From the NCBI GenBank assembly GCA_002436025.1, contig DIXM01000002.1, positions 434,001-498,000 of the forward strand: DNA of 64,000 nt, read 5' to 3'. How positions within the stretch are numbered: position 1 is the stretch's first letter; the number at the start of each line of letters is the position of its first letter. The translations under genes were made by a program, and so were the position numbers. Under the pieces are notes generated by a model. The model had not been told where the DNA came from, did not search any database, and was given only the letters and a program-made list of their open reading frames with translations. Below are positions 1 to 8,721 of the stretch, in pieces. The DNA comes from a candidate division Hyd24-12 bacterium UBA6080 (lineage in GTDB: Bacteria; Fermentibacterota; Fermentibacteria; Fermentibacterales; JCC-6).

Positions 1-2
1 TC

Positions 3-206
3 TTCAATGCGGGTCTCTCCGCCTCGTTGCTTCAGACCTGGGGCAATCCCCTGGGAGATGTTGAACCCGGGCAGACCTATGCCGGTATCGAGCTCTCCAC
101 CGCCTTTAGCGTGCTGGGGCTGAATGCAGGGGTTTTCCGGCACGTGGGAGGGGAGGATGAGGAGCATGACTGGATCACTACGCTGGGTGTCGGGGCGGGA
201 TTCTGA
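3..206 (+). CDS. C-terminal end of a probable outer-membrane beta-barrel protein (partial)
   Basis: The frame is open from the window edge and ends at TGA 204-206, leaving 67 residues. The visible part alternates polar and hydrophobic residues, as in membrane beta-strands, and ends in VGAGF. A terminal Phe is typical of barrels recognised by the BAM machinery. The start and most of the protein lie outside the window, so no family can be named. It is convergent with the DUF3298 gene, whose stop codon begins at the next base. Confidence 0.55.
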   Translation, partial: FNAGLSASLLQTWGNPLGDVEPGQTYAGIELSTAFSVLGLNAGVFRHVGGEDEEHDWITTLGVGAGF

Positions 207-824
207 CTAACGGGACAGAGGTATGATCACTTCCTGCGGGCCGAACACGTAGGGTGCGACCTGGTACGGCGGGAAGATCACCCTGTGACCCCAGACCGCT
301 CCTGTGGAGTCGGGAACGGGAAGCAGACACTGGTAGTTCTCTGCCGTGGGGGAAGCTCCTTCCTCGATCCAGAAGTCTTCACCAAGTTCCTGTCGAAGGT
401 GCTTCCTTGCAGCGCAGGCGAACGAGGAGAACTCCTCCTCGCTTGAGAAAAAGCCAGGCGGAGTAATCAGTGAGCCGGTTTCTGTGTTGAAAACGAAAGC
501 CCTTGTCCATGTGTTTCCGTGGGCGCCACCCGAATACTCCCAGATCCATGCCAGAGCGCAGATCAACCCACTGGGCGACGGCTCGTGCGTGAATGAGATC
601 TCAAGGTTCCACGGCATGGGTTCGGGGTACTCCGATGTGAGGTCTGTGAAGTTCGTTCTGAAAGCCTCCGCCTGCATTTCAGCGTACTCACCCAGCAAAC
701 CGGCCAGCACCGGGTTGTCCAGCAGGGTTCCGGCGTAACTCACCGAGATGGTAAAGCCCGGGGTGTTCTCGGTCCACGTGCTGTCCGGGGAAAGAATTAG
801 TAAAAGAACGAGCGGGATACTCAT
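207..824 (-). CDS. Secreted DUF3298 / RsiV-like domain protein
   Basis: 205 residues starting at ATG 824. This start overlaps the stop of the upstream ABC transporter gene as ATGA and sits 8 nt behind GGAGGAG; the upstream GTG at 833 touches that Shine-Dalgarno and is less likely. The N-terminus is a short hydrophobic signal peptide (MSIPLVLLLILSP). The body matches the DUF3298 pattern: a GGAHGN motif near residues 99-104, followed by a strand with the sense 'value set by the protein', and a C-terminal FGPQEVIIP strand. DUF3298 domains occur in anti-sigma factors such as RsiV and in extracytoplasmic proteins of unknown role. Here there is no cytoplasmic anti-sigma part, so it is probably a periplasmic or surface protein of unknown function, translationally coupled to the exporter. 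Confidence 0.7.
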   Translation of the reverse strand: MSIPLVLLLILSPDSTWTENTPGFTISVSYAGTLLDNPVLAGLLGEYAEMQAEAFRTNFTDLTSEYPEPMPWNLEISFTHEPSPSGLICALAWIWEYSGGAHGNTWTRAFVFNTETGSLITPPGFFSSEEEFSSFACAARKHLRQELGEDFWIEEGASPTAENYQCLLPVPDSTGAVWGHRVIFPPYQVAPYVFGPQEVIIPLSR

Positions 825-2500
825 GTTTTGCACTCCTCCGGGTGTCGGATCGTTATCACGCGGTCAACCTCGTTCACGGTGGATTCCCGGTGGGCAATGA
901 TCAGGCATGTCCTGTCCCGGAGAAGGTCCATGACCGCTGCCTTGACCTGGGCTTCGCTCTCTTTGTCCAGAGCGCTTGTGGCTTCGTCCAGCAGAACTAT
1001 CCGGGGGTTGCGCAGGAAAACCCTTGCAAGGGCGATACGCTGCCTTTGACCGCCCGAGAGAAGGCATCCCCTTTCCCCGGCCGGCGTGTCGTACCCCTTG
1101 GGAAGCTCGATGATGAAGTGGTGTGCATGGGCGGCAACGGCCGCGCGCTCAACATCTTCCCGGGAAGCACCGGGCCTCCCCATCGTTATGTTGTCGAGAA
1201 TTGAAGAGTTGAAAAGGAAGGGCTCCTGAAGGACGACTCCGATGCATCCCCTGAGGGACTCGAGCGTGTACTCCCCAAGCGGCGCGCCGTCCAGCAGGAT
1301 AACACCCCTGTCCGGATCGTGGAACCTGAGCATCAGAGAAACCAGTGTGGTCTTGCCCACGCCGCTCTCGCCCGATATGGCGACGGTCTCCCCTGGCTCA
1401 ACCGAGAAATTCAGCCATGACAGTACGGGATTGCCCCCTGGGTAGGCGAAGCAGACGTCCCTGAACTCGATGTGTCCCCGTGGGTTTTCGAGAACCCTGG
1501 CATCGGGGCTGTCGGTCACGGCTTCGGGGGTGTCGAGGATTCCGAAGACCCTCTCCGCAGCGCCCACGGCATGCAGGACCTGTCCCGCCGCACCGGCGAA
1601 GGAGCCAACCGGCCCGAACAGCATTCCGAAGTAGCCCGTGAAAGCCATGAGAACGCCCAGCTGCATCCTTCCCCCGATGACCTCAAGTCCTCCCAGGTAA
1701 AGGAGAAAGATCATGCTGAACATGGCCACAAGGCTTCCCCCGTTGAAGATGAACCCCTTCAGTGTCAACCTCAGCTGGCTGGCGAGAAGTGACGTGAGTG
1801 ACCCGCGGAATCCCTTCGACTGGGTGTTTTCGAGGTTGTAGGCCGCCGAAGTACGAAGCCCGGCTATCTGTTCCTGCAGCAGCGCGTTGAAGTCCGCCCT
1901 CCTTTCCTGGACCTCCTTGGACGCCCGCTTGATGATCCCCCCCGCAAGCGCCACCAGCACGGCGAACGCCGGAACCGAGGGCAGGGCGATGAGGGTCAGT
2001 CTGGCATTGATGCCCAGCATGACACCCAGGACCACCACGAACCTGACCGCCTCGGTCAGGAGGTTCACGAAGAGCGACGAGTAAAGCCCCTGCATTACAG
2101 GTACGTCGCTGGTGAACGACGACATGATGTCGCCGGTCTTGCTGCGGTCCGCAAAGGCTGCGGAAAGGAGCTGGATCTTCCTGTGAAGCGTTGAACGGAG
2201 GTCGTTTGCGGCCCTGTTGCTCATCCAGGTGAAGAGGTATGTGCCGGCCATTCCAGTGAATGTCTGCAGAAGCACTGCTCCGGTGAAAAAGAGGGTGATG
2301 GTACGCAGAAGGGGGATGTTGCCCTCGAGGAGCACCTTGTCTATGAGGATCCGGTTCACCCAGGGCTGGACCAGTCCGGCCCCGGCGGATACCACGGTGA
2401 TAAGCAGCCCCAGCACCTGCCACCTTATGTAGGGTCGCAGGAATGAGAGGGTTCTGCCCAGTATGTGACGACTGGCAATGATCTCCCGAAAACCGTTCAT
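821..2500 (-). CDS. ABC exporter, fused permease and ATPase (MsbA/MdlB-like)
   Basis: 559 residues from ATG 2500; a longer frame exists, but the extra 27 residues look non-coding. Residues 1-320 are a six-helix ABC type-1 membrane domain. The nucleotide-binding domain follows, with Walker A GESGVGKT near 377-384, signature LSGGQ near 481, Walker B IVLLDEATS near 501 and the H-loop IIAHR near 535. This is the half-transporter design of homodimeric lipid or multidrug exporters such as MsbA. The substrate cannot be read from sequence. The next gene, a secreted DUF3298 protein, overlaps its stop codon, so the two are probably made together. Divergent from the small membrane protein at 2633. Confidence 0.9.
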   Translation of the reverse strand: MNGFREIIASRHILGRTLSFLRPYIRWQVLGLLITVVSAGAGLVQPWVNRILIDKVLLEGNIPLLRTITLFFTGAVLLQTFTGMAGTYLFTWMSNRAANDLRSTLHRKIQLLSAAFADRSKTGDIMSSFTSDVPVMQGLYSSLFVNLLTEAVRFVVVLGVMLGINARLTLIALPSVPAFAVLVALAGGIIKRASKEVQERRADFNALLQEQIAGLRTSAAYNLENTQSKGFRGSLTSLLASQLRLTLKGFIFNGGSLVAMFSMIFLLYLGGLEVIGGRMQLGVLMAFTGYFGMLFGPVGSFAGAAGQVLHAVGAAERVFGILDTPEAVTDSPDARVLENPRGHIEFRDVCFAYPGGNPVLSWLNFSVEPGETVAISGESGVGKTTLVSLMLRFHDPDRGVILLDGAPLGEYTLESLRGCIGVVLQEPFLFNSSILDNITMGRPGASREDVERAAVAAHAHHFIIELPKGYDTPAGERGCLLSGGQRQRIALARVFLRNPRIVLLDEATSALDKESEAQVKAAVMDLLRDRTCLIIAHRESTVNEVDRVITIRHPEECKT

Positions 2501-2632
2501 GGCCCGATTATGTGAAGGCCGGGCTGATTCGCAACCTTGCCACACGTGAGAGAAATGGGGAGCCTGCCGTTGTGCTGGCATGAGCTGTTGCAGCCCTCGA
2601 TATATTGTCCCAATGAAGGAAGGAGGGACGCT

Positions 2633-2785
2633 TTGGGTTGTTGTCTGCCGGTTTTCCTGGGCGGGATAGCCGGACTCATCGGTTTGCCGCTTCTTCTGCT
2701 TACATCAGCTGCAATTGTATGGAAACTCGCCCTTCCCGTTGCGGCGCTGCTGCTGATACTGCACCTTGTGAGAAAACAGGATTAG
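2633..2785 (+). CDS. Small membrane protein, 50 residues
   Basis: A TTG start at 2633 lies 6 nt behind a strong AAGGAAGGAGG Shine-Dalgarno (2617-2626 region). The product is almost entirely hydrophobic, with two likely membrane segments (GLIGLPLLLLTSAAIVW and ALPVAALLLILHLV), and ends in the basic tail RKQD. The frame extends upstream to an ATG at 2537, but that part has no membrane character and no ribosome site. No family recognised. It lies alone between the divergent ABC exporter and a decayed toxin-antitoxin locus. Confidence 0.5.
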   Translation: MGCCLPVFLGGIAGLIGLPLLLLTSAAIVWKLALPVAALLLILHLVRKQD

Positions 2786-2871
2786 GGCAGGCGTTCAGTC
2801 CCATCGAGCAGCGTTGTCCGTATCAATGCACCGCCCCAAAGTCCTCTGCAGAAGCAGAATGAGGATAGGGA

Positions 2872-3087
2872 ACTAAAACTCTCACAATTTGTCTGTCTGA
2901 AGCTTTGAAGACCGGACTGAAAAACATCAGCCGCGAGGACAACAAATCTGTCAGTGAGATCGTTCGGGAATCTCTGAGGCGCTACGTTGCCGTCAAGGGA
3001 TTCCGGTCGGTACGGAAGAGAATACAGCCCTTTGCCGAAGCGCAGGGACTGTTGACGGAAGAGGACGTTTTCAGCGCTTTGTCATGA
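2872..3087 (+). pseudogene. Decayed ribbon-helix-helix antitoxin (VapB/CopG-like)
   Basis: The frame reads TKTLTICLSEAL, then NKSVSEIVRESLRRYV, which is the beta-strand plus helix-turn-helix layout of RHH antitoxins. The tail FAEAQGLLTEEDVFSALS is like the linker of antitoxins paired with PIN-domain toxins. No ATG, GTG or TTG lies in front of the DNA-binding strand: in-frame stops at 2860 and 2866 are followed directly by the strand codons. The only start is TTG 2905, which would remove the strand that contacts DNA. The gene has therefore probably lost its start. A toxin remnant follows in the expected ATGA overlap. Confidence 0.5.
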
Positions 3088-3239
3088 GAGCCATTCAGCG
3101 AACAAACTGGTTGTCAACTCTTGAAAGCGACAAAAACTGCATGTCTGGCTTCATCAAAGCCAATAGCATCACGACAGTAACTAAATGCGGGATGGTTGAC
3201 CCGAGAGTGAGCTCTACGCGGCAACCGGCTTTCTTCTGA
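3084..3239 (+). pseudogene. Possible remnant of the partner PIN-family toxin
   Basis: An ATG at 3084 overlaps the antitoxin stop as ATGA, exactly where a VapC-type toxin gene would begin. The first residues, MRAIQRTNWLS, resemble the opening strand of PIN toxins (MRxVxDTNVLVS), but the catalytic Asp is missing and the resemblance stops after about 12 residues. A stop follows after 51 codons, and the end overlaps the convergent DUF4126 gene. Weak evidence; it may be chance. Confidence 0.2.
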
Positions 3240-3783
3240 AGGCCTTTTTAAGAACCCGTATCCCGAAAACCCCGGCGATGACAAGCAGCAGCACGGCCAT
3301 CACGGGCACCAGAACCGAAAGAACCGACATTACCACCGAGAACACGCTCTCCAGCGCGGAGAGGATCGGGTTGCCGGCCCCGCCCGTGGCGACGGTTGAG
3401 CCACCGTGCAGGATGTTGCTTGCGGCGCTGCCCGCCAGGGAGGCTCCTCCCCCGGCTATCACGGCAAGGGTCCATGTGAGGAACGGGTTGAGGTCGAGGA
3501 TGACCGCGGCCGTGATCACGATTCCCGCCACCACAGTGAGCGGTATGCTGACCGCGTTGAGGGCGTTGTCGACAGCCGGTATCAGGTAAGCCAGAAGCTC
3601 GATCACTGTTGCGACCCCGAAGGCGATAAGGGCCGGAGTGCTCTGTATCCATGCGAAGGCGGGAGAGAGGTGGAGGAGGTCGAGCTGCCCGGTGATGCTC
3701 ATAACAAGAAGGGGAACGAAGATCCTGAAGCCGCACGTGGCGCTGAGGCCGATGCCTATGAGAACACTTGCAAAGGTTTCCAT
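3214..3783 (-). CDS. DUF4126 family membrane protein
   Basis: 189 residues from ATG 3783 (METFASVLIGIGLSATCG). The longer frame to 3894 runs into the upstream gene and is not needed. The opening pattern with GIGLSAxxGFRIFVPLL, followed by glycine-rich helices and paired segments, matches DUF4126, a family of small integral membrane proteins of unknown function. Five or six membrane segments are visible, and the C-terminus is basic (KKAFRRKP). It starts 10 nt after the stop of the GT-C-like gene and is probably the last gene of the proS operon. Confidence 0.7.
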   Translation of the reverse strand: METFASVLIGIGLSATCGFRIFVPLLVMSITGQLDLLHLSPAFAWIQSTPALIAFGVATVIELLAYLIPAVDNALNAVSIPLTVVAGIVITAAVILDLNPFLTWTLAVIAGGGASLAGSAASNILHGGSTVATGGAGNPILSALESVFSVVMSVLSVLVPVMAVLLLVIAGVFGIRVLKKAFRRKPVAA

Positions 3784-3793
3784 TGTCTGCCTT

Positions 3794-5302
3794 TCAGCGG
3801 TCGAGCCAGATCGCTCCTGTCCGGATCCTGCCGTCGAACCATTGCATGTCCGCATCGTCAGGAACCCCGCCCTCGAATATGACAAGGTCGACACCCAATC
3901 GGGAAGCCAGCTCAGTTGCCTCTTCGGACGGCCATGAATTGAGGATTGCCGCTGTTTCAGCGTAACCCTCCGGGTAGCTTGTGCTGTAGCCGTTCACGCT
4001 GGGGGTGAAGTGCAGCGTTCCGCAGAAGAGGCGCATGGTCTCAGCCGCGGGAAGGTCGAGTTCCTCATTGGCGGGCAGGTAAAGAACCCTTTCGGGCTGC
4101 TGCCCGGCTATCCAGCAATGGTGTTCGGGAATGATCACTGGCATTGTCGATATGCCTGGATGTGCCGCTTCGGTCAGGGCGACAGCCATTCCCGCCAGTG
4201 CCCAGACAGGTTTTTTGCCCAGTTGACGGGCGGCAGGTATGAGAAGCGGGAGGAATACCAGGTAGGCGGCCCTTGCGGGAAGCCTCAGGGCAGCCCCGCC
4301 GGGGAGGAGCGCCATGAGCCTGAAAGGCCCGGGGCAAAGCTGCCTGCCCCAAGCCGTTATCGTGGGTCCAAGGCTGTACGCCATGAAGATGATCCCGATC
4401 GCCAGGATCGTTTTTGTGTTTCCTGTGTCTTTTTTGATGAGGGCCCATATGCTTCCGGCCAGCAGCGCGATACCCGGCCAGAGGGCGGCCTCGGGATGGG
4501 CGTGGGCGCTGCGGAGCCATCCGGTGATGTAACCCGTTTCCCAGGGGCTGAAAAAAGACGATGCGTCGGTGCTTGTGATCGTGTTGATGTGCCACTGGGC
4601 GGCGTTCTGCAGCTGGGGAAGCAGGAAGGGAAGCATCAGGGCATTGCCCAGGAAGACCGGGAGAAGAAGCACTGTGGCGTTCTTTCTGTTCCTCGTTGCG
4701 AGTGTCGAGAGAAGGATGATGAGAAGGGCGATGTCGAGGAAGTACCAGTGGTAAAGGCTTGCCAGTCCCTGAAGGGGGATGATGGCAACCAGTGGCCACC
4801 CCCTGCTTCTGCCCTCGGCCGTTCGCAGGGCGAACATGATGCCGGCTATTGCCAGCCCTGCGCTCTGAAGCTGAAGGTGCCACAGGTGGCCCTGGAAGTA
4901 GGGCATGGCAATGAAGGCGGTTCCGGCGAAGGCGGCCCCCCAGGCCGATGCTCCACGGTCTTTCACGAAGACGCCCGCGGCAAATCCGGTGAGCGAAAGA
5001 CTCAGCCACATCAGCAGGTTGTGGATGCGAACGGGATTCCGGGTCGCAACCCTCAAGGGAAGTGAGGCCATCCACTGGGTCAGAAGAATGTCGCTGCGGC
5101 CGTCGCCGTCCGGGAAACCCGAGAACTGCGGTGCGGAGAGCGGGTTTTCGAGGTGTGTGATCGCGTGGTGGTTCCAGGCGATGAGCCAGGCGTTGAAGAG
5201 TGTGTCGCCATGGTCGTGGGGGTTTTGGGAATAAGGCAGCGGCCACAGGACCGCCGCCGAAACCCCAAGACACAGGAGCAGAAGGGGGAGGTTCCCCCTC
5301 AT
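3794..5302 (-). CDS. Polytopic membrane protein of GT-C glycosyltransferase type
   Basis: 502 residues with about ten membrane segments. An acidic-aromatic first loop follows helix 1 (HDHGDTLFNAWLIAW at about 28-42). GT-C transferases use a DxD or ED-type acidic motif in this first loop to bind a polyprenyl-linked sugar donor. A soluble C-terminal part of about 120 residues follows, also usual for the class. The acceptor and sugar are unknown, and no specific family is recognised. The gene begins 1 nt after the proS stop, so it is co-transcribed with a housekeeping tRNA synthetase. Confidence 0.55.
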   Translation of the reverse strand: MRGNLPLLLLCLGVSAAVLWPLPYSQNPHDHGDTLFNAWLIAWNHHAITHLENPLSAPQFSGFPDGDGRSDILLTQWMASLPLRVATRNPVRIHNLLMWLSLSLTGFAAGVFVKDRGASAWGAAFAGTAFIAMPYFQGHLWHLQLQSAGLAIAGIMFALRTAEGRSRGWPLVAIIPLQGLASLYHWYFLDIALLIILLSTLATRNRKNATVLLLPVFLGNALMLPFLLPQLQNAAQWHINTITSTDASSFFSPWETGYITGWLRSAHAHPEAALWPGIALLAGSIWALIKKDTGNTKTILAIGIIFMAYSLGPTITAWGRQLCPGPFRLMALLPGGAALRLPARAAYLVFLPLLIPAARQLGKKPVWALAGMAVALTEAAHPGISTMPVIIPEHHCWIAGQQPERVLYLPANEELDLPAAETMRLFCGTLHFTPSVNGYSTSYPEGYAETAAILNSWPSEEATELASRLGVDLVIFEGGVPDDADMQWFDGRIRTGAIWLDR

Positions 5303-5303
5303 G

Positions 5304-6737
5304 TCAGTAGGCCCGGGCCAGTATCGCCCTGGTGGATGTTTTTCTGCCTGTCATGAAGCATTCACCCTCGCCACCGGGCTGTTCCAGGGGGATGCACCTG
5401 ACGGTGGCGCTGGTTTCCTCCTGTATGCGGTTCTCGTCTTCCCGTGAACCGTCCCACCACACCCTGTAGAAGCCCGGTTTCTCGGGAATGAGCCTCTTGA
5501 ACTCGTCGAATGTGTCAACATCGAAGGTGCGGCCCTCACGGAAGTCGGTAGCTTCCTTGAGCATCTGGTCGTGGATCCCGTTCAGCAGGGCGGGGATCTT
5601 CCCCGTCAGCTCAGCCAGGGGGAGGGTGAACTTCTCTTTTCTGTTCCGCTGCGCCAGTGTTGCATGACCGGCGTCGAGGTCGCGAGGGCCGATCTCGATC
5701 CGCAAGGGAACCCCCCTGACCTCCCAGTGGTTGAACTTGAAGCCGGGGCTCATGTTGTCGCGGCTGTCAACGCTGGCCCTGACTCCCATGGACAGAAGCT
5801 CTTTCGCCATGGCCTCGGAAGCCTCCATGACCTGGGACGCCCGGGGGTCCTGCATGCCTATGGGAATGATGACGACCTGGACGGGGGCGAGCCGGGGAGG
5901 AAGCCTGAGGCCGTTCGCGTCGCCGTGTGCCATTATCAAAGCGCCCACGAGGCGGGTGCTCACGCCCCAGCTGCTCTGGTGGACGAACTGCCTTTGATTG
6001 TCGCGGTCGAGGAAGGTCGTTTCGAACACCCGGGCGAAGTTGGTGCCCAGGTAGTGGCTTGTTCCCCCCTGAAGGGCCCAGCCGTTACCCATCATGGCCT
6101 CGATGGTGTAGGTGTCGACAGCACCCGCGAAGCGCTCCTTCTCGGTCTTCACGCCGGGGATAACGGGGACTGCCGCCATTTCCCGCATGAAATCGGAGTA
6201 GACCCCGAGCATGCGCATGGTCTCCTCCCGTGCCTCCTGCTCGGTGGCGTGGGCCGTGTGCCCCTCCTGCCACAGGAACTCGGTGGTTCTGAGAAATGCC
6301 CGGGGGCGCAGTTCCCACCTCACAACGTTGGCCCACTGGTTAAGCAGCATGGGCAGGTCGCGGTAGCTTCCGATCCACTTGCTGAACATGTGGTTGATGA
6401 TGGTCTCGCTTGTCGGGCGGACGACCAGGGGCTCTTCGAGCTGCTTGCCTCCCGCATGGGTCACCACTGCGAGTTCAGGCGAAAAACCCTCCACATGCTG
6501 TGCTTCCTTCTGGATGAAGCTCTGGGGTATGAACAGCGGAAAATAGGCGTTGGTGTGGCCGGTCGCCTTGAATCTTCCGTCAAGGTCTCTCTGCATAAGC
6601 TCCCAGATGGCGTAGCCGTATGGACGGATGACCATGCAGCCCCGGACCGGGGCCGAGTCGGCCAGTTCCGCCTCGCGGATGACGTCCTGGTACCATCTGG
6701 CGAAGTCGGTCTCAGGGCTTGTGATGTTCTTTGCCAT
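5304..6737 (-). CDS. proS: Proline--tRNA ligase, archaeal/eukaryotic type
   Basis: Charges tRNA-Pro with proline in the cytoplasm. 477 residues from ATG 6737, 3 nt behind GAGGGAAA. Class II motifs are visible: motif 1 around PLFIPQSF, motif 2 around RWELRPRAFLRTTEFLWQEG, and motif 3 near the GLRLPPRLAP segment. There is no inserted editing (INS) domain. The protein ends in an aromatic Tyr (ILARAY). Lack of the insertion and the Tyr terminus are features of the short, archaeal/eukaryotic-like ProRS (also in Thermus), not the long bacterial form. First gene of a three-gene minus-strand operon. Confidence 0.93.
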   Translation of the reverse strand: MAKNITSPETDFARWYQDVIREAELADSAPVRGCMVIRPYGYAIWELMQRDLDGRFKATGHTNAYFPLFIPQSFIQKEAQHVEGFSPELAVVTHAGGKQLEEPLVVRPTSETIINHMFSKWIGSYRDLPMLLNQWANVVRWELRPRAFLRTTEFLWQEGHTAHATEQEAREETMRMLGVYSDFMREMAAVPVIPGVKTEKERFAGAVDTYTIEAMMGNGWALQGGTSHYLGTNFARVFETTFLDRDNQRQFVHQSSWGVSTRLVGALIMAHGDANGLRLPPRLAPVQVVIIPIGMQDPRASQVMEASEAMAKELLSMGVRASVDSRDNMSPGFKFNHWEVRGVPLRIEIGPRDLDAGHATLAQRNRKEKFTLPLAELTGKIPALLNGIHDQMLKEATDFREGRTFDVDTFDEFKRLIPEKPGFYRVWWDGSREDENRIQEETSATVRCIPLEQPGGEGECFMTGRKTSTRAILARAY

Positions 6738-6975
6738 GGGTTTCCCTCGCACTGTTTCGGGGGGTTTGACCCCACCCTTGTTCGTGGGTAATATATGCGC
6801 ATGGGGGCCATCGCCTGAGAGTGCGATTAGGTTACTGATGAAGGCATCGCCCCGTCGTGTCGCAAGCGCCCTAACGGGAAGCCTGACAGACCGGCCGGCC
6901 GTACAAGTCCTTTAACCCTGACACTCTGTATCATTCTTCAGTCTTTGGCCCCCTCCCGCTTTTATCGGAGGGGTG

Positions 6976-7863
6976 ATGAACCGCAACGGAACAGACAGGT
7001 CCCCTTCGGACCGGCTTGACCTTTTCTGGCTGGTGATAACCGGCGCCTACGCGGCCCTTATGGGCGCAATTCCTTTCCTGCGCCTCGTTCCAAGGTTTCC
7101 CGTTCTGATTCCGATCTGGTTCGTGTTTGCCCTTCTTTACCGGTGGAGAAGGCTTCCGAGGTGGAGCCCCATGCTTCTGAGCTTCGCGTTCCTTGGGCTT
7201 TGCTACTGGGGCCTCCGGTTCGTGGTGTCCACCTGGACCGGTGCCTTCAACGGAATGAACGTGGCCGTCTTCGAGGAGCGGATCTTCGGCGTTCTTCCGC
7301 CGGTATGGCTTCAGCAGAAGCTTGGCTGCGCCGGGCAGACCCGCTGGTTCGACTACCTTTTCGCGGGGCTTCACGCTTCTTTTTTTCTGATCCCGGTCCT
7401 CACTCCCTTCCTTGCCTTCAGGAGGGGGGGGGACGTCGCCATGCGACGTGCCGTAACCGCCTTCGCGCTTCTCACGACCGTGGGGTACGCAACCTATGTC
7501 CTGTGGCCTCTCACCCCTCCTTGGATGCAGGCCATCGAGGGCGGAGTTCCCCACCTCGACCGCTGTATGTTCAGGGCACTCAACGACTTCATGCCAAGCT
7601 TCCTTGTTGGCAACTTCTCAATGAGCCCAAGGGCGGCCATGCCGTCCCTCCACGCCGCCGTTCCAATGCTGATGGCCCTTGTGCTCACCCGTGAGCTCGG
7701 TTTCAAACGCAGCTTCTGGACGTTTCTCATCCTTTTCGGGATCAGCTTCGAGATCCTGTACGGGGGCGAACACTACGCCACCGACGTGGCAGTGGGTTAC
7801 ATCTACGCCGTGGCGGCCTTTTTATTCGTGTACTTTCCCCGGAGGTTTCAAACCGGGGGCTAG
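6976..7863 (+). CDS. PAP2-family membrane phosphatase / phosphotransferase
   Basis: 295 residues from ATG 6976, 4 nt behind GGAGG; a GTG at 6973 is too close. The protein has about six membrane segments. The PAP2 signature is present: MPSLHAA near residue 225 and GGEHYATDVAVGY near residue 267. These hold the two catalytic histidines. The layout is that of the PAP2_3 type, as in inositol phospholipid synthases and lipid phosphate phosphatases, rather than the short undecaprenyl-PP phosphatases. The substrate is probably a lipid phosphate at the outer face of the inner membrane. It is followed 42 nt later by panB on the same strand. Confidence 0.8.
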   Translation: MNRNGTDRSPSDRLDLFWLVITGAYAALMGAIPFLRLVPRFPVLIPIWFVFALLYRWRRLPRWSPMLLSFAFLGLCYWGLRFVVSTWTGAFNGMNVAVFEERIFGVLPPVWLQQKLGCAGQTRWFDYLFAGLHASFFLIPVLTPFLAFRRGGDVAMRRAVTAFALLTTVGYATYVLWPLTPPWMQAIEGGVPHLDRCMFRALNDFMPSFLVGNFSMSPRAAMPSLHAAVPMLMALVLTRELGFKRSFWTFLILFGISFEILYGGEHYATDVAVGYIYAVAAFLFVYFPRRFQTGG

Positions 7864-7905
7864 CCTGTTATTATCCCGCAGGTTTTCCGGCGATGGGAGG
7901 ATCGC

Positions 7906-8721
7906 ATGTCCGGTATCACCGTCAGAAGCCTTGGGAGCATGAAATCCAGGGGCAGCAGGATCGTGGCTCTCACTGCGTACGATTACCACACCGCCCGGAT
8001 CGAAGCCCTTTCCGGGGTTCATGTCATCCTTGTGGGCGACTCATACGAAATGGCCGTTCTTGGCGGCGAGACAACACTCGGGGCATCCCTCGAGGCCCTT
8101 CTCACTATAGCCGCCTCGGTGAAAAAGGGCGCCCCCGGGGTTCTCGTGGTTGGTGACATGCCCTTCGGGAGCTATCAGGAGTCCTGCGCCCAGGCCGTCC
8201 GCAACGCATCGCGGTTTCTTGCCGAAGCGGGTGTGGACGCAGTGAAACTGGAGGGGGGAAACCCCCGAATGGTTCGAAGGGTAAGGGCCATTGTGGATTC
8301 CGGCATTCCTGTCATGGGCCACGGGGGTATTCTGCCGCAGTCCGTGCGCCTCGACGGAGGCTACCGTGTGATCCGCCGGGAGAACCGTGACGAGCTGCTC
8401 CGTCAGTGCGACGCCCTGGTGGATGCCGGGGTATTCAGCCTGATCCTTGAAGGCGTTGCGGAAGAGCTGGCCCGGGAGGTCACCGAAAGGGTTCCCGTAC
8501 CCGTGATCGGCATTGGCGCAGGCCGTTTCACCGACGGCCAGATCCTTGTGATAACCGACATACTGGGCCTCGACCCCTCGTTCAATCCCAGATTCCTGAA
8601 AAAATACGCTGATATGAACGATGTGATCCTGCAGGCGGTGCGGCAGTACTCCCGGGAAGTTGAGACAGGCGAGTTCCCCGGCCCCGGCCATGTTTTCAGG
8701 GAAGAGGGGGAACAGGCTTGA
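7906..8721 (+). CDS. panB: 3-methyl-2-oxobutanoate hydroxymethyltransferase
   Basis: Makes ketopantoate from 2-oxoisovalerate and methylene-tetrahydrofolate, the first committed step to pantothenate and CoA. 271 residues with a GGGAGG ribosome site. Family motifs: LVGDSYEM (first metal Asp), VVGDMPFGSYQ (second metal Asp), VKLEGG (metal/base Glu), PVMGHGGILPQS, and the C-terminal GLDPSFNPRFLKKYADM. Its stop overlaps the TTG start of purD. A second CoA-pathway domain (CoaB) lies at 31.9 kb in this window. Confidence 0.95.
   Translation: MSGITVRSLGSMKSRGSRIVALTAYDYHTARIEALSGVHVILVGDSYEMAVLGGETTLGASLEALLTIAASVKKGAPGVLVVGDMPFGSYQESCAQAVRNASRFLAEAGVDAVKLEGGNPRMVRRVRAIVDSGIPVMGHGGILPQSVRLDGGYRVIRRENRDELLRQCDALVDAGVFSLILEGVAEELAREVTERVPVPVIGIGAGRFTDGQILVITDILGLDPSFNPRFLKKYADMNDVILQAVRQYSREVETGEFPGPGHVFREEGEQA

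Noticed and set aside
4065..5273. 402-codon minus-strand frame
   Set aside because: A shifted shadow of the GT-C-like gene on the same strand; basic, low-complexity product with no membrane segments.
5571..6791. 406-codon plus-strand frame
   Set aside because: Fully antisense to proS, whose motifs are complete; the frame is open because of GC-rich codon bias. The same holds for 4010-5065 and 12336-13157.
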